A stretch of DNA of 62,500 nucleotides from Neorhizobium galegae (GTDB lineage: Bacteria > Pseudomonadota > Alphaproteobacteria > Rhizobiales > Rhizobiaceae). The translations under genes and the position numbers were made by a program. Numbering within the stretch: the first letter of the stretch is position 1; the number at the start of each line of letters is the position of its first letter. The stretch covers positions 1-62,500 of the forward strand of contig NZ_CP090095.1 in the NCBI RefSeq assembly GCF_021391675.1, in the 5' to 3' direction. Below, piece by piece: positions 21,079-30,483 of this stretch. The notes under the pieces were generated by a model. The model was not told the origin of the DNA. It worked only from the letters and a program-made list of their open reading frames with translations, and made no database searches.

Positions 21079-21399
21079 TTAGGCGGCGCTGGAAATCCAG
21101 GCCGAAAGGGCAGTCTTCGGAGCAGCACCAACCTTGATGTCGGCGACTTCGCCACCCTTGAACATGGCAAGCGTCGGGATCGAGCGCACGCCGAACTGGG
21201 CAGCCAGCTCAGGATTTTCGTCGATATTCAGCTTGACGACCTTCACCTTGCCGGCGAGCTCGTTCGAAATTTCTTCGAGGCTCGGACCGATCATTTTGCA
21301 AGGGCCGCACCATTCAGCCCAGAAATCCACGACGACCGGCTGAGCGGAGTCGAGGACTTCGGTCTGGAAGTTGCTGTTATCGACTTTTACGGTAGCCAT
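21079..21399 (-). CDS. trxA: Thioredoxin
   Basis: This is a cytoplasmic thiol-disulphide reductant of 106 residues with the active site WCGPCK (Cys31 and Cys34) and the cis-proline segment [13 protein letters not shown]. The ATG at 21399 follows GGAG and gives the standard N-terminus; the frame is open five codons further up. It lies 72 bases downstream of addA on the same strand and could be the last gene of the divL-tsaE-murU-addBA run, or have its own promoter. Confidence 0.96.
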   Translation of the reverse strand: MATVKVDNSNFQTEVLDSAQPVVVDFWAEWCGPCKMIGPSLEEISNELAGKVKVVKLNIDENPELAAQFGVRSIPTLAMFKGGEVADIKVGAAPKTALSAWISSAA

Positions 21400-21471
21400 A
21401 GGGCACTCCTTCACGATTCTCTGTTGGCATAAATGTGAGCTTCCCGCTCAAAGTTTTCAATGGCCGCTATC

Positions 21472-24400
21472 TCACTTTGTTTTGAGTTCTGCAAGCGAGC
21501 GTGACAGCAGGCCCGGTGGCAGCGACATGACCTGCGCCGACTCGGTATAGACCAGCACGCATTCAAAATCCTTTGCCGGATAAAGCGGTTTCAGGATCTC
21601 GCGATAGATGGCGAGCTGGGCGCGATGCGAGAGCGGCACGTCCTCCGAGGTCTTCGGCGGCACGCGATTGGTCTTGTAGTCGAGAATGATCACCCGGTCT
21701 TCGGTCACCACCAGCCGGTCGATGCGGCCGGTGATCGCGTAGTCGCGGCCCTCGAGCGCCAGCGTGCCCATGATCGAGACTTCCGACTGGCTGCGCTCGG
21801 AAAAGACCGGCCTCAGTTCGGCATGCGAAAGCACCGACATGACGCTGCCGACGAGCTTTTCGCGCTCCGCGGCCGGCCAGAAACGGGCGGCGCGGTCCGC
21901 ATACCGCCGGGCGGCAGAGGCGCGTTCGGCCTCGGGGAAATCCGTCAGCATCTGCAGCATGCGGTGAACCAGCTTGCCCTTCTGCAGCGCCAGCCCCGCA
22001 CTGTCTTTCTGGTCAGTGGCGAACAGCGGCGAGGTGACGATCAGATCGTCCGCGTCGTCGTCGATCATCGTTCCTGCACCGGAAGGGCTGAGTGGCCGCG
22101 GCAGGATTTTCTGGGCCGGCAGGGGACGGGAGAGAGCCGTGGGAAGCGGCCGTTTGTCAGCTGCTGCCGCCTCCTTGTGCGCCGCCTTCGGTGCCTGGCG
22201 GGGGGCCGCCGGAAGCCGCCACTTGAAGCCGCCCCATTGGCCCTCGGACCCATGGAATTCCGCCGGGCTGCAATGGTGCTCGTCGGCGGCAAGCGCCTTG
22301 GAAATCATCGACTGCCAGGTATCGGGATTGTCGATCTTGCCGCGATAACCGCAGACGATCAGCCGGTCGGCGGCCCGTGTCATCCCCACGTAGAGCAGCC
22401 GGCGATATTCTTCCTCGGTCGAAGTCCTGATCCGATCGTCATCGGCGGCCGTCATCGCATTGCTCAGCATCTTGCCCGGCACCCAGGCCGGAACGCTTTC
22501 GCCGCCGATCCGAAGCAGCCGGAATTTCGGCACATGCGAGGAAATGAATGCCTTCGAGCCGCTGTCGACCAGGAACACGACCGGGGCCTCCAGGCCTTTG
22601 GAGGCATGCACGGTCATGATCCGCACCTCGTTGCGGCCGCCGTCCTGCTCGCGCTTCACCTCCGGCGATTCGATCTCGAGCGTCGAAATGAACGCCTGCA
22701 GGCCCGGCAGTCCATTGGTCTCGTGGTCGAGCGCAAAGGTCAGGAACTCGTCGAGAATATCGCCCGCCTCGGTACCGAGCCGGCCAAGGAATTTCCGCCG
22801 CCCGCCTTGCGCCCCGAGAATCCGGGCAAACAGATCATGCGGACTGAGTTGCCGCGAAAGGGCAAGCAGATGCTGGAGCCTGTCGGCTGCATCGCGGAAC
22901 CGGAGCGGCTGTTCCTCGCTCAGACGGTTGAGCTGCGCCCAGGCACCGGTGTTTTCGGCCCGCAGTGCCGCGACTTCGAAGACATCCTCCTCGGAGAGAT
23001 TGAAGAGCGGGCTCTTGAGGAGGGCCGCCAGCGAAAGATCGTCCTGCGGCAGCAGCAGGAAACGGCCGAGCGCCAGAAGATCCTGCACGGCGATATGGCT
23101 CGTCAGCCGCAGCCGGTCGGCCCCGGCGACGGGAATGTTGTCGCGGCGTTTCAGCGCCCGGGTCAGCGCATTGACGAAGGCATCGCGTTTTCTCACCAGA
23201 ACGAGGATATCGCCGGCCTCGATCGGCCGCTCGATGCCCTTTTCGATGATCATTTCCTTGCCGATCATCTCCTCGATCCGGTTGGCGATCCGGCTTGCGA
23301 GAATGGCAGACGGCGCCTTGTCGGGTGTCGAATCGAACGGCGCGGTCCAGTCCTCCTCCTGTTCGGAGACTTCCGGCACCACGACATCCCACAGATCGAC
23401 TGCGCCCGGATGGCCGATCCGGTTGGAGCGGTGCTGCACCGGTTCGCCGAGTGCGCTGAGGCCGCGGAAATTCTCCTCGAGCGAAAACACCTGATCGACG
23501 GCTGCGAGCACATCGGCCGTGGACCGGAAGGAGAGCGGCAGCCGCACCGAGTGGAAGGCCTGGTCGCTGGCCCGCACCCGTTTTTCCGTCTCGCTGCGTT
23601 CTTCCGCAAACCGCTCCGGCCGGGCACCCTGGAAGGAATAGATCGACTGCTTTTCGTCACCGACCGCAAAGATGGTGCGGCGGGTTCCGCGGGCGCTTGC
23701 ACCGGAATAGAAATCCTCGGCCAGCGACTTGATCACCGTCCACTGGATCGGGCTGGTGTCCTGAGCCTCGTCGACGAGAATGTGGTCTATGCCCTGGTCC
23801 AGCTTGTAATGCACCCAGGCGCCGACGCCGTCGCGGGTGAGAAGATCGGCGGTGCGGGCGATCAGGTCCTCGAAATCGAGCAGGCTGCGCTGTTTCTTCA
23901 GGTCCTCGTAGTCGTCGTTGAGGCGTTGCGCCAGCGTCAGCGCCGCCTTGGTTGCGAGGAACATCCTGACCAGCCGCAGCCGGTCGCGACAGGCGACAAC
24001 ATGGGCGCGAGCGGTGGCCACGGCATCGGCCAGTTCCGGCGCAGTCGTCGTCATCGCCTTGGCGATCAGCGAACTGTCGGCCTTCGGCTTGCCCTCTCGG
24101 GTGAGAAAGATCTGGTCGAGATGCTGGGCGCGCTTCAGGACGTCCGGCTCCTTGGCGACCAGCCGGAGACCGTAGGCCACGTCCGTGACCTTCTGGCCGC
24201 CCTTCTGGTCGGCGAGCGCGAGATAAAGATCGAGCGTCAGGCCAGAGAGGCCGGGCAGGGGCCAGTAGCCGGCAGCGATACTGTCTTCCGTGTCGGCTGG
24301 CCCGAGCCCCAGGGCGTGCTTGAGTTCTACGCCGATGCCGCCGTGCCGTTCGGCATGGGCAACGAAGCGGCGGATCGCGGTGCGCTTGGCGATGATATCG

Positions 24401-25020
24401 CCGAGCAGCGTTTCCAGCCCGAATTCGTCCCCGAGATCCAGCACATGCGCAAAGGCCTCTGCAAGCACCGGGTCTTCCTCCGCCGACGTTGCCGTCAGCA
24501 GCGAACGGCGTGCGTCAGCAAGCAGGGCGGAGGCGGCGCGGTCGTCGAGCACCGAAAAATGCCCCGCGACATTGGCTTCGAGCGGAAACTGGTGCAGCAG
24601 CGCTTCGCAGAAGGCGTGGATGGTCTGGATCTTCAGCCCGCCCGGCGTTTCCAGCGCCTTGGCGAACAGTCTTCGCGCTTCGGCGAGCTTGAGGGAATCC
24701 GGCTCAGCACCTTCGATGCCGGCGATCCTTTTCCGGAGCTCGTCATCGGAAAGCACCGTCCATTCCGAGAGCCGATGGAAGACGCGGTTCGACATCTCCG
24801 ATGCCGCAGCCTTCGTGTAGGTGAGGCACAGGATCGACGATGGCCGGCAGCCGGCGAGCAGCAGCCGGATGACCCGCTGGGTCAGCACATGCGTCTTGCC
24901 GGAGCCGGCATTGGCCGAAACCCAGGCGGAGCTGACGGGATCCGAGGCAAGCGACTGCTGTACCGTCGTCCAGTCGATCCACTTGATCGGGTCGTCGCCC
25001 TCCGGAGCCAGATCACTCAT
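21472..25020 (-). CDS. addA: Double-strand break repair helicase-nuclease AddA
   Basis: AddA is the UvrD-like helicase and nuclease subunit of AddAB, which resects double-strand breaks for RecA as RecBCD does in E. coli. The 1182-residue protein has Walker A SANAGSGKTHVL at about residues 35-46, the Walker B helicase motif LVDEAQDTSPIQW, GDEKQSIYSFQGA, and YVGMTRAADRLIV near motif VI. The C-terminal RecB-type nuclease motif GRIDRLVVTEDRVIILDYKT is intact. The ATG at 25020 overlaps the addB end. An equally long open frame on the other strand is only a codon-bias shadow. Confidence 0.96.
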   Translation of the reverse strand: MSDLAPEGDDPIKWIDWTTVQQSLASDPVSSAWVSANAGSGKTHVLTQRVIRLLLAGCRPSSILCLTYTKAAASEMSNRVFHRLSEWTVLSDDELRKRIAGIEGAEPDSLKLAEARRLFAKALETPGGLKIQTIHAFCEALLHQFPLEANVAGHFSVLDDRAASALLADARRSLLTATSAEEDPVLAEAFAHVLDLGDEFGLETLLGDIIAKRTAIRRFVAHAERHGGIGVELKHALGLGPADTEDSIAAGYWPLPGLSGLTLDLYLALADQKGGQKVTDVAYGLRLVAKEPDVLKRAQHLDQIFLTREGKPKADSSLIAKAMTTTAPELADAVATARAHVVACRDRLRLVRMFLATKAALTLAQRLNDDYEDLKKQRSLLDFEDLIARTADLLTRDGVGAWVHYKLDQGIDHILVDEAQDTSPIQWTVIKSLAEDFYSGASARGTRRTIFAVGDEKQSIYSFQGARPERFAEERSETEKRVRASDQAFHSVRLPLSFRSTADVLAAVDQVFSLEENFRGLSALGEPVQHRSNRIGHPGAVDLWDVVVPEVSEQEEDWTAPFDSTPDKAPSAILASRIANRIEEMIGKEMIIEKGIERPIEAGDILVLVRKRDAFVNALTRALKRRDNIPVAGADRLRLTSHIAVQDLLALGRFLLLPQDDLSLAALLKSPLFNLSEEDVFEVAALRAENTGAWAQLNRLSEEQPLRFRDAADRLQHLLALSRQLSPHDLFARILGAQGGRRKFLGRLGTEAGDILDEFLTFALDHETNGLPGLQAFISTLEIESPEVKREQDGGRNEVRIMTVHASKGLEAPVVFLVDSGSKAFISSHVPKFRLLRIGGESVPAWVPGKMLSNAMTAADDDRIRTSTEEEYRRLLYVGMTRAADRLIVCGYRGKIDNPDTWQSMISKALAADEHHCSPAEFHGSEGQWGGFKWRLPAAPRQAPKAAHKEAAAADKRPLPTALSRPLPAQKILPRPLSPSGAGTMIDDDADDLIVTSPLFATDQKDSAGLALQKGKLVHRMLQMLTDFPEAERASAARRYADRAARFWPAAEREKLVGSVMSVLSHAELRPVFSERSQSEVSIMGTLALEGRDYAITGRIDRLVVTEDRVIILDYKTNRVPPKTSEDVPLSHRAQLAIYREILKPLYPAKDFECVLVYTESAQVMSLPPGLLSRSLAELKTK

Positions 25021-28000
25021 CGGCTTCCGCCTCCTCGTCGTCGGCCGTCGACCATTCGGCCACACGGGCGAGATGGTCGTATTCGCCGCCGAAATCATTC
25101 TGCGCCATCGGGACGAGGCGGGATGCGAAGCCGGCTTCGCCATTGCGCAGCGTGATCACGAACCGGGTCAGCTGTTCAAGCGATTCGTCCGCCAGATCGA
25201 TCGCGGATTTCGGCTGGCGCTTGGCCGTAGCGCTCGAACCCTCGTTGTTGACCTTGTCTTCCCGGAACCGGTCGCCGGGGCGAAGCCGGACATAGAGCAG
25301 CTGGTCGGGCGTCAACGGACCCGCATCCTTGAAAGCTCCGGCCCTCAGGGCCGCCGCCTCAAGGCCAAGTTGCGGATCGAGCAGCGCCCGGGCCTGGGAC
25401 ACGGAGGGGCTGAGGCCGGTCTTGTAATCGACGAGATCGGCAAGGCCGGAACCCTTGATATCGATCCGGTCGGCAATGCCGGTGACGCGGATGCCGGCGG
25501 GCTCCAGTTCCCAGCCTGCTCCGACCTCCGTCATCGTCCTGCGGATATCCGGTGCGCGCTCGACTTCCCAGTCCAGGAAGGCTCTTGCCACTTCGACAAA
25601 ACGCGGCCGCCAGACGCGGTCGATATGCGGGGGCAGCAACTCGGCGTCGAACAGTTCCTCGGTGATCCGGCGGATCGCCTCTTTGGCCGCAGGCGTGCCG
25701 GGCTTGTGGCCTTCGCGCGTGTAGCGATCGATGATCGCGTGATAGAGCGTGCCGCGCTCGGAGGCGCCGGGATCGCGGTTGAACGGATCGAGCGGATCGA
25801 GCTTCAGGATGCGGCGGGCATAGATGGAATAAGGGTCGCGGCGCAGGCGTCCCACCTCGCTGAAGGAATATTTCACCGGCTGCAGATCCGCCGGCGGCTT
25901 CGGGGCTGGGCGTTTGGAGACCGGCTGGTTTTCGCCGGCATCGATCATCGAGGCCCAATCGCGATATTGGTGACCGCGTGTCCGGAGCTCGTCGGCGAAC
26001 TGCCGGCCACCCAGGGCCAGCAGCCGCTGCAGCCAGCGCGAGGCGACGGTCGGCGTTGATCCTTGCCGCATCGAACGCGACAGGATGAGATGCCGCGTGC
26101 CGCAGGCCATTTCGAAATCGTGGGCAAGCTGGCCGATCCGCCGTTCCGGCGGCTCCAGCCCCATATCGGTCTTCATGGTGCGGGACAGGAAGGGGTTGTT
26201 GACCGTCTGGCCCGGCCACGAGCCCTCGTTGAGTCCACCGAGAATCATCGTATCGACGCTCTGCAGCCGGGCTTCCAGCGTACCGAAAATGAAGATGCGC
26301 GGATGGCTGAGCGAACGGGGCTTTACCGCCTCACCGGTTGTCAGCGCCATGACGATATCGATCCATTGCGGACCGTCCGCCTCCATCTGCCCGTCGGTCT
26401 CCATGACTTCGGACAGAAGTCCCGCCAGCCGTTCGCCGGCCTCGCCGGACCAGAGCGCCGCGAGGTTCTGCCGTTCGTCGATGCAGATCGCTTCCAGCGC
26501 GCGGCCCGTGCGTTCGGCCCAGTCGGACAGCGGGAGCTTTGCCGTGAGGCCGCGCCCATCCGGACGTCGACGGATGAGGGCGGAGGCAAGCGGTTCGACG
26601 GCTTTCGCCAGCCGCCGGGCGAGGTCGCGGGCCTTGTCGGCAGCGTCGGCAGGCAGGGACAGCCGCCAATGCGGCGCGTGCCGGTCTTCGAGCTGCGCGG
26701 CAAGCTGGGTTTCGAGCAGCGGTTCCAGCGCCGAAATATCCATGTCGCCGATGCCGCCGCGCAGCGCCAGAATTTCGAGCGCCTCGACCGCTGAACGCAG
26801 ATCTTCGACTGGCAGGCCGAGCCGCATCAGCGGGTGCTTGATCAGCGCGACCATCGCCACCGGGTCGCCCGGCCGGAGCGTCGCTTCGAGGAGAAGCTGC
26901 GCCAGCGTGCCCTGCGGCGTGCCCGACAGCGGCGAACCGGCGGAATCGTCGGCGAGAAGGCCGAAACGGGAAAGCTCGGCGGTCACCCGGCGGGCGAGCG
27001 CGCGGTCTGGCGTGATCAGCGCCGCCTGGCTCTCGCCGCCATTTTTGCCCGGCTGTTCGAGCGCCAGGCGCAGCGCGATGGCGATCGCCACAGCCTCCTC
27101 GCGCTCGTTCGAGGACTCGATCAGTGAGACGTCGGCAAAAGCCTGGGCGAGGAGGCCGGGATCGGCGCTGTCCCGCCAGGTGCTCCAGCGGTCGGTCGCC
27201 TTGGCGGGCACCAGCGCCTGGGAGAGCGCTTCGGCGCGGAAGGCGAGATCGTCGGGAACCTCGCCGAGCACTTCCACGTCTTCCCGCGTCACGCCGAGCT
27301 TTTTGAGCAGCCGCGACAGTCCGAATTGCGAATGGCTGCGGCTGGCGGGTTCGGGTTTGCCGTCGAAAGCCTCTTCGCCGATCATTGCCCATTGATCCGC
27401 CGGCATCGAAAGATCCAGGCCGGGCAGCACGACGGTGCCGTTCGGAAGGTGGGAGATCGCGGCGATCAGGTCGGCGGCAGCGGGCACCGAACCGGTGGAA
27501 CCCGCAACAATCACCGGGCCTTTATGCTCTCTCAGGGAAATCCGCCGGGCCTCGCCGCGCAGGATCGACGCCTGATGTTTTGCCGGCGAAGAACGGCGCA
27601 GTTCTTCCAGCCGCAGCGGCCAGAAGGCGCTGGCGATCGACAGGAACTCGGCGGTCAGCTGCCACCAGAGCGCATGTTCGCCGGTATCGAGTTTTTTCAG
27701 GTCGGCCCAGTCGCGCTCTTCGGTTTCGACCGCATCGATGAGTTCGGCAAGCGCCCGGGCAAGCCAGATCGCATCGGCGGGGCTGGCGGGCGCGACGAGC
27801 GGCGATTCCGAATGCACGTCGAGCACGATTTTCGGAAGTTGGTTGCGCCAGGCAAGGATCAGCCGGCCGAGCTCCAGCAGCCGCGCGGTGCCGCCGATCG
27901 GCAGCGCCAGGTCCATCTCCTCGGGTGCCACGAGGTCGAAATAACCGCTGTCGTCGTCGGTTTCGCCAAGCGGCCGGATGACCGGCAGGATCGCCGAGCG

Positions 28001-28216
28001 GCCGCCGAGCAGGTCGACGAATTCCGAGCGCAGCACGCGGGCTGAGCGCCGCGTCGGCACATAGATGGTCACGTCGGCAAGCGAAAGCGGATCGGCCGGA
28101 TCGTAGCGGAAGGTCTCGTTGAGCCGGCCGTCGCAGAGTGCCGCTGCCACGGTCTTGAGGAACGGCGCTCCGGCTCCAATCGAGAAGACCCGCTTCTTGC
28201 CGGATAGGGTGGTCAT
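25013..28216 (-). CDS. addB: Double-strand break repair protein AddB
   Basis: AddB is the second subunit of the AddAB helicase-nuclease. The 1067-residue protein follows the alphaproteobacterial pattern. It has an inactivated helicase-like N-terminus without a good Walker A, an IFGTLEARLQSVDTMILGGLNEG segment in the middle, and a C-terminal PD-(D/E)XK nuclease with ERGTLYHAIIDRYT and GIADRIDIKGSGLADLVDYKT. It overlaps murU-like by four bases upstream and addA by eight downstream, so translation is probably coupled. Confidence 0.95.
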   Translation of the reverse strand: MTTLSGKKRVFSIGAGAPFLKTVAAALCDGRLNETFRYDPADPLSLADVTIYVPTRRSARVLRSEFVDLLGGRSAILPVIRPLGETDDDSGYFDLVAPEEMDLALPIGGTARLLELGRLILAWRNQLPKIVLDVHSESPLVAPASPADAIWLARALAELIDAVETEERDWADLKKLDTGEHALWWQLTAEFLSIASAFWPLRLEELRRSSPAKHQASILRGEARRISLREHKGPVIVAGSTGSVPAAADLIAAISHLPNGTVVLPGLDLSMPADQWAMIGEEAFDGKPEPASRSHSQFGLSRLLKKLGVTREDVEVLGEVPDDLAFRAEALSQALVPAKATDRWSTWRDSADPGLLAQAFADVSLIESSNEREEAVAIAIALRLALEQPGKNGGESQAALITPDRALARRVTAELSRFGLLADDSAGSPLSGTPQGTLAQLLLEATLRPGDPVAMVALIKHPLMRLGLPVEDLRSAVEALEILALRGGIGDMDISALEPLLETQLAAQLEDRHAPHWRLSLPADAADKARDLARRLAKAVEPLASALIRRRPDGRGLTAKLPLSDWAERTGRALEAICIDERQNLAALWSGEAGERLAGLLSEVMETDGQMEADGPQWIDIVMALTTGEAVKPRSLSHPRIFIFGTLEARLQSVDTMILGGLNEGSWPGQTVNNPFLSRTMKTDMGLEPPERRIGQLAHDFEMACGTRHLILSRSMRQGSTPTVASRWLQRLLALGGRQFADELRTRGHQYRDWASMIDAGENQPVSKRPAPKPPADLQPVKYSFSEVGRLRRDPYSIYARRILKLDPLDPFNRDPGASERGTLYHAIIDRYTREGHKPGTPAAKEAIRRITEELFDAELLPPHIDRVWRPRFVEVARAFLDWEVERAPDIRRTMTEVGAGWELEPAGIRVTGIADRIDIKGSGLADLVDYKTGLSPSVSQARALLDPQLGLEAAALRAGAFKDAGPLTPDQLLYVRLRPGDRFREDKVNNEGSSATAKRQPKSAIDLADESLEQLTRFVITLRNGEAGFASRLVPMAQNDFGGEYDHLARVAEWSTADDEEAEADE

Positions 28217-28959
28217 GCCTCCACCGGATAGCGCGCGATCACCGCTTCGGCTTCCGGCAGCGCTTCCGGCGTGCCGACGGTGATCCAGTGGCCGTCGAGC
28301 ATCGTGCCAAAGAGCCGGCCGCGGGTGATCGCCTTGTCGAAATAGATGTTGATGTTGAACGCGTCGGACGGCGCGTCGTCGAGGAAGGACGGGCTCATCG
28401 CGAAGGCGCCGGCATAGACGACCGGATTGGTCGGATCGAAGCGGTAACGCCTCAACCGGCCATCCGCGTCCATGCCGAAATCGTTGACGCCGTTGTGCCC
28501 GGTCGTGTTGTCGATATCGACGCAGAGCATCGCCATGTCCATGCGCTCAGGGTCGAAGAATCCGGCCAGGTGCTGCAGGTTGGTGGGCTTGCCCGGTGTC
28601 TCGCCGATCCAGAAGAGGTCGGCATTCATGACGAAAATCGTGCTGCGATCGAGAAGCTTCAGCCCCTTCACGATCCCGCCGCCATTGTTCATCAGCGCGT
28701 CGCGCTCGTCGGAGATGAGGATTTCGAGGCCCTTATAGGCCGCAAGATGCGCCGCCATCTGGTCGGCGAAGTGGTGCACGTTGACGACGGCGCGCTCGAC
28801 GCCGGCTTCTCTCAGCGAATCCAGCACATAATCGATCATCGGCTTGCCGGCGACCGGCACCAGCGGCTTCGGCATCGTGTTGGTGATCGGCCGCATACGG
28901 GTGCCGAGCCCTGCGGCAAGCACCATCGCCTGTTTGATGGGGGCTCGTTGAATGGTCAT
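28213..28959 (-). CDS. murU: MurU-like N-acetylmuramate-1-phosphate uridylyltransferase
   Basis: This 248-residue protein is a sugar-nucleotide transferase with the signature MVLAAGLGTRMRPIT and the lysine motif MPKPLVPVAGKP, as well as VNVHHFADQM. In Pseudomonas, AmgK phosphorylates N-acetylmuramic acid and MurU makes UDP-MurNAc, bypassing de novo synthesis. The AmgK-like domain encoded 12 bases upstream makes that role likely here. The alternative is another NDP-sugar pyrophosphorylase. The gene overlaps addB by four bases. Confidence 0.85.
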   Translation of the reverse strand: MTIQRAPIKQAMVLAAGLGTRMRPITNTMPKPLVPVAGKPMIDYVLDSLREAGVERAVVNVHHFADQMAAHLAAYKGLEILISDERDALMNNGGGIVKGLKLLDRSTIFVMNADLFWIGETPGKPTNLQHLAGFFDPERMDMAMLCVDIDNTTGHNGVNDFGMDADGRLRRYRFDPTNPVVYAGAFAMSPSFLDDAPSDAFNINIYFDKAITRGRLFGTMLDGHWITVGTPEALPEAEAVIARYPVEA

Positions 28960-28971
28960 CGGGAACCGTAT

Positions 28972-30483
28972 TTATGATTCGGGCAGTTCTATTCCAGCCC
29001 GACGGCACCAATCGCGCAAGGGGCTGAGCACATCGTGGCTCAGCGCCGTCGCGAGATAGCGGAGCGTCCGCGGCATGTGCTTCAGATAGCCCGGCTTGCC
29101 GTCCCGCTGCAAGAGCCGCACCCAGAGACCGGCAAGCTTGCAGTTGCGCTGTGCCGCCATGATCGCCCAGGCCTTCAGGAACGTCGGCTCGTCGAAGGCC
29201 CCGAGGGCACGGCGAAGCGTCACGTAGTCCAGCATCAGCTGATCGGCAAGCGCCTTCGGAATGTCCACTCGCGCGTCCTGGACGATCGAGGCGAGGTCAT
29301 AGGCGGTCGGGCCGATCATCGAATCCTGGAAATCGATCAGGCCGACGCGCCGCACGCCGGATTCATGTGGCCGCCAGATGATGTTCGGCGAATGGAAATC
29401 GCGCAGCAGCAGGTTCTTCTCGACGCCGTCGAGCTCGCGGACCAGGTTGTCCCAGATCTCCAGGTATTCCTGCCGTTCCTCGTCGGTCGCAGGCGTGCCG
29501 CGCTTCCAGGGCAGATGCCAGTCGATCAGAAGCCGGGCCTCCATCTTCATCGCCGTGGGATCGAAATCTGGGATGTGATGGATATGCCCGTCGCCGACCG
29601 GCAGGTCCTGGCGCATCTCGTGGCTGTGCAGGAAGGCGAGGCACACGATGCTTTCCCGGTAGCGCTCCTCGATGGGATTGCCGTCTTCGTCGACGGCACC
29701 CTCTTCGCCGAGATTTTCGATCAGCAGGATGCCCTGGTCGTAATCCACATGCAGCACTTCCGGCGCTGCCAGCCCCAGTTCGCGCAGGTATTCGTCGATC
29801 GCCACGAAGGGGTAGGGGTCTTCTGCGAGATGCGCGACCTTGGGATAGGGTTTTCCGTCGAGAACCGGCGGCCCTTGCGCCGGGCGCGGCCAGTCCATCA
29901 GGATCAGCGTTTCGCCGTTTGCGATTGTCACGCTCTCATAGGCGCGTGTCGAAGCGTCGCCGGTGAGGAACCGCCGCCGGGCGCCGGGATAGCCATGGCT
30001 GTCGAGGAATTCGCGGATCGCCAGCACGCGGCGGATGCGCTGCATCTGTGCGTCCGGGGCGGTGATCGTCGCGGTCCGGCCGCTGCCGTGCTGTTCGAGC
30101 CGAAGCTGGATGCGGGCCTGCGGCAGCAGGTTGTCGGCGACCTCGGGCCATTCCACCAGACAGATGCCGTTGGAAAGCGCCTCGTCGAAACCAAGCTCGT
30201 CCAATTCGGAGGAATCGCCCAGCCGATAGAGATCGAAATGCGAGACCGGAATGCGCAGCTCGTAACTCTGCACCAGCGTGAAGGTCGGGCTCGGCACTTC
30301 GAGTTCAACGTCATCGGCCAGCGCGCGCAAAAAAGCCCGTGCGAAGGTCGATTTGCCGGCGCCGAGATCGCCGGAAAGGGCGATCCAGTCGCCCTTGTTC
30401 AGCGCCAATGCCAGGTCTTCGCCGAGGCGGATCGTTTCGGCCTCGTCGGCAAGCGTCAGGGTAAGGGCCGTCTCACCACTCAT
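28972..30483 (-). CDS. tsaE: TsaE-AmgK fusion: t6A ATPase and anomeric sugar kinase
   Basis: This 503-residue protein joins two domains. Residues 1-150 are TsaE (YjeE), the ATPase that works with TsaB and TsaD in making t6A37 in tRNA. Its P-loop SGDLGAGKST is at 37-46, and it has VPSPTFTLVQSYE, HFDLYRL and LVEWPE. Residues 165-503 are an APH/AmgK-like kinase with LRDFHSPNIIW as catalytic loop and VGLIDFQDSMIGP as metal loop. AmgK phosphorylates MurNAc and GlcNAc at C1. The ATG at 30483 overlaps the divL stop, and murU-like follows. The frame runs unbroken through both domains, so this is a true fusion and is common in rhizobia. Confidence 0.9.
   Translation of the reverse strand: MSGETALTLTLADEAETIRLGEDLALALNKGDWIALSGDLGAGKSTFARAFLRALADDVELEVPSPTFTLVQSYELRIPVSHFDLYRLGDSSELDELGFDEALSNGICLVEWPEVADNLLPQARIQLRLEQHGSGRTATITAPDAQMQRIRRVLAIREFLDSHGYPGARRRFLTGDASTRAYESVTIANGETLILMDWPRPAQGPPVLDGKPYPKVAHLAEDPYPFVAIDEYLRELGLAAPEVLHVDYDQGILLIENLGEEGAVDEDGNPIEERYRESIVCLAFLHSHEMRQDLPVGDGHIHHIPDFDPTAMKMEARLLIDWHLPWKRGTPATDEERQEYLEIWDNLVRELDGVEKNLLLRDFHSPNIIWRPHESGVRRVGLIDFQDSMIGPTAYDLASIVQDARVDIPKALADQLMLDYVTLRRALGAFDEPTFLKAWAIMAAQRNCKLAGLWVRLLQRDGKPGYLKHMPRTLRYLATALSHDVLSPLRDWCRRAGIELPES

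Noticed and set aside
21625..25155. 1176-residue open frame antisense to addA
   Set aside because: It mirrors addA over its full length. Third-position GC bias of the real gene keeps the opposite frame open, and the product is arginine- and glycine-rich without any domain.
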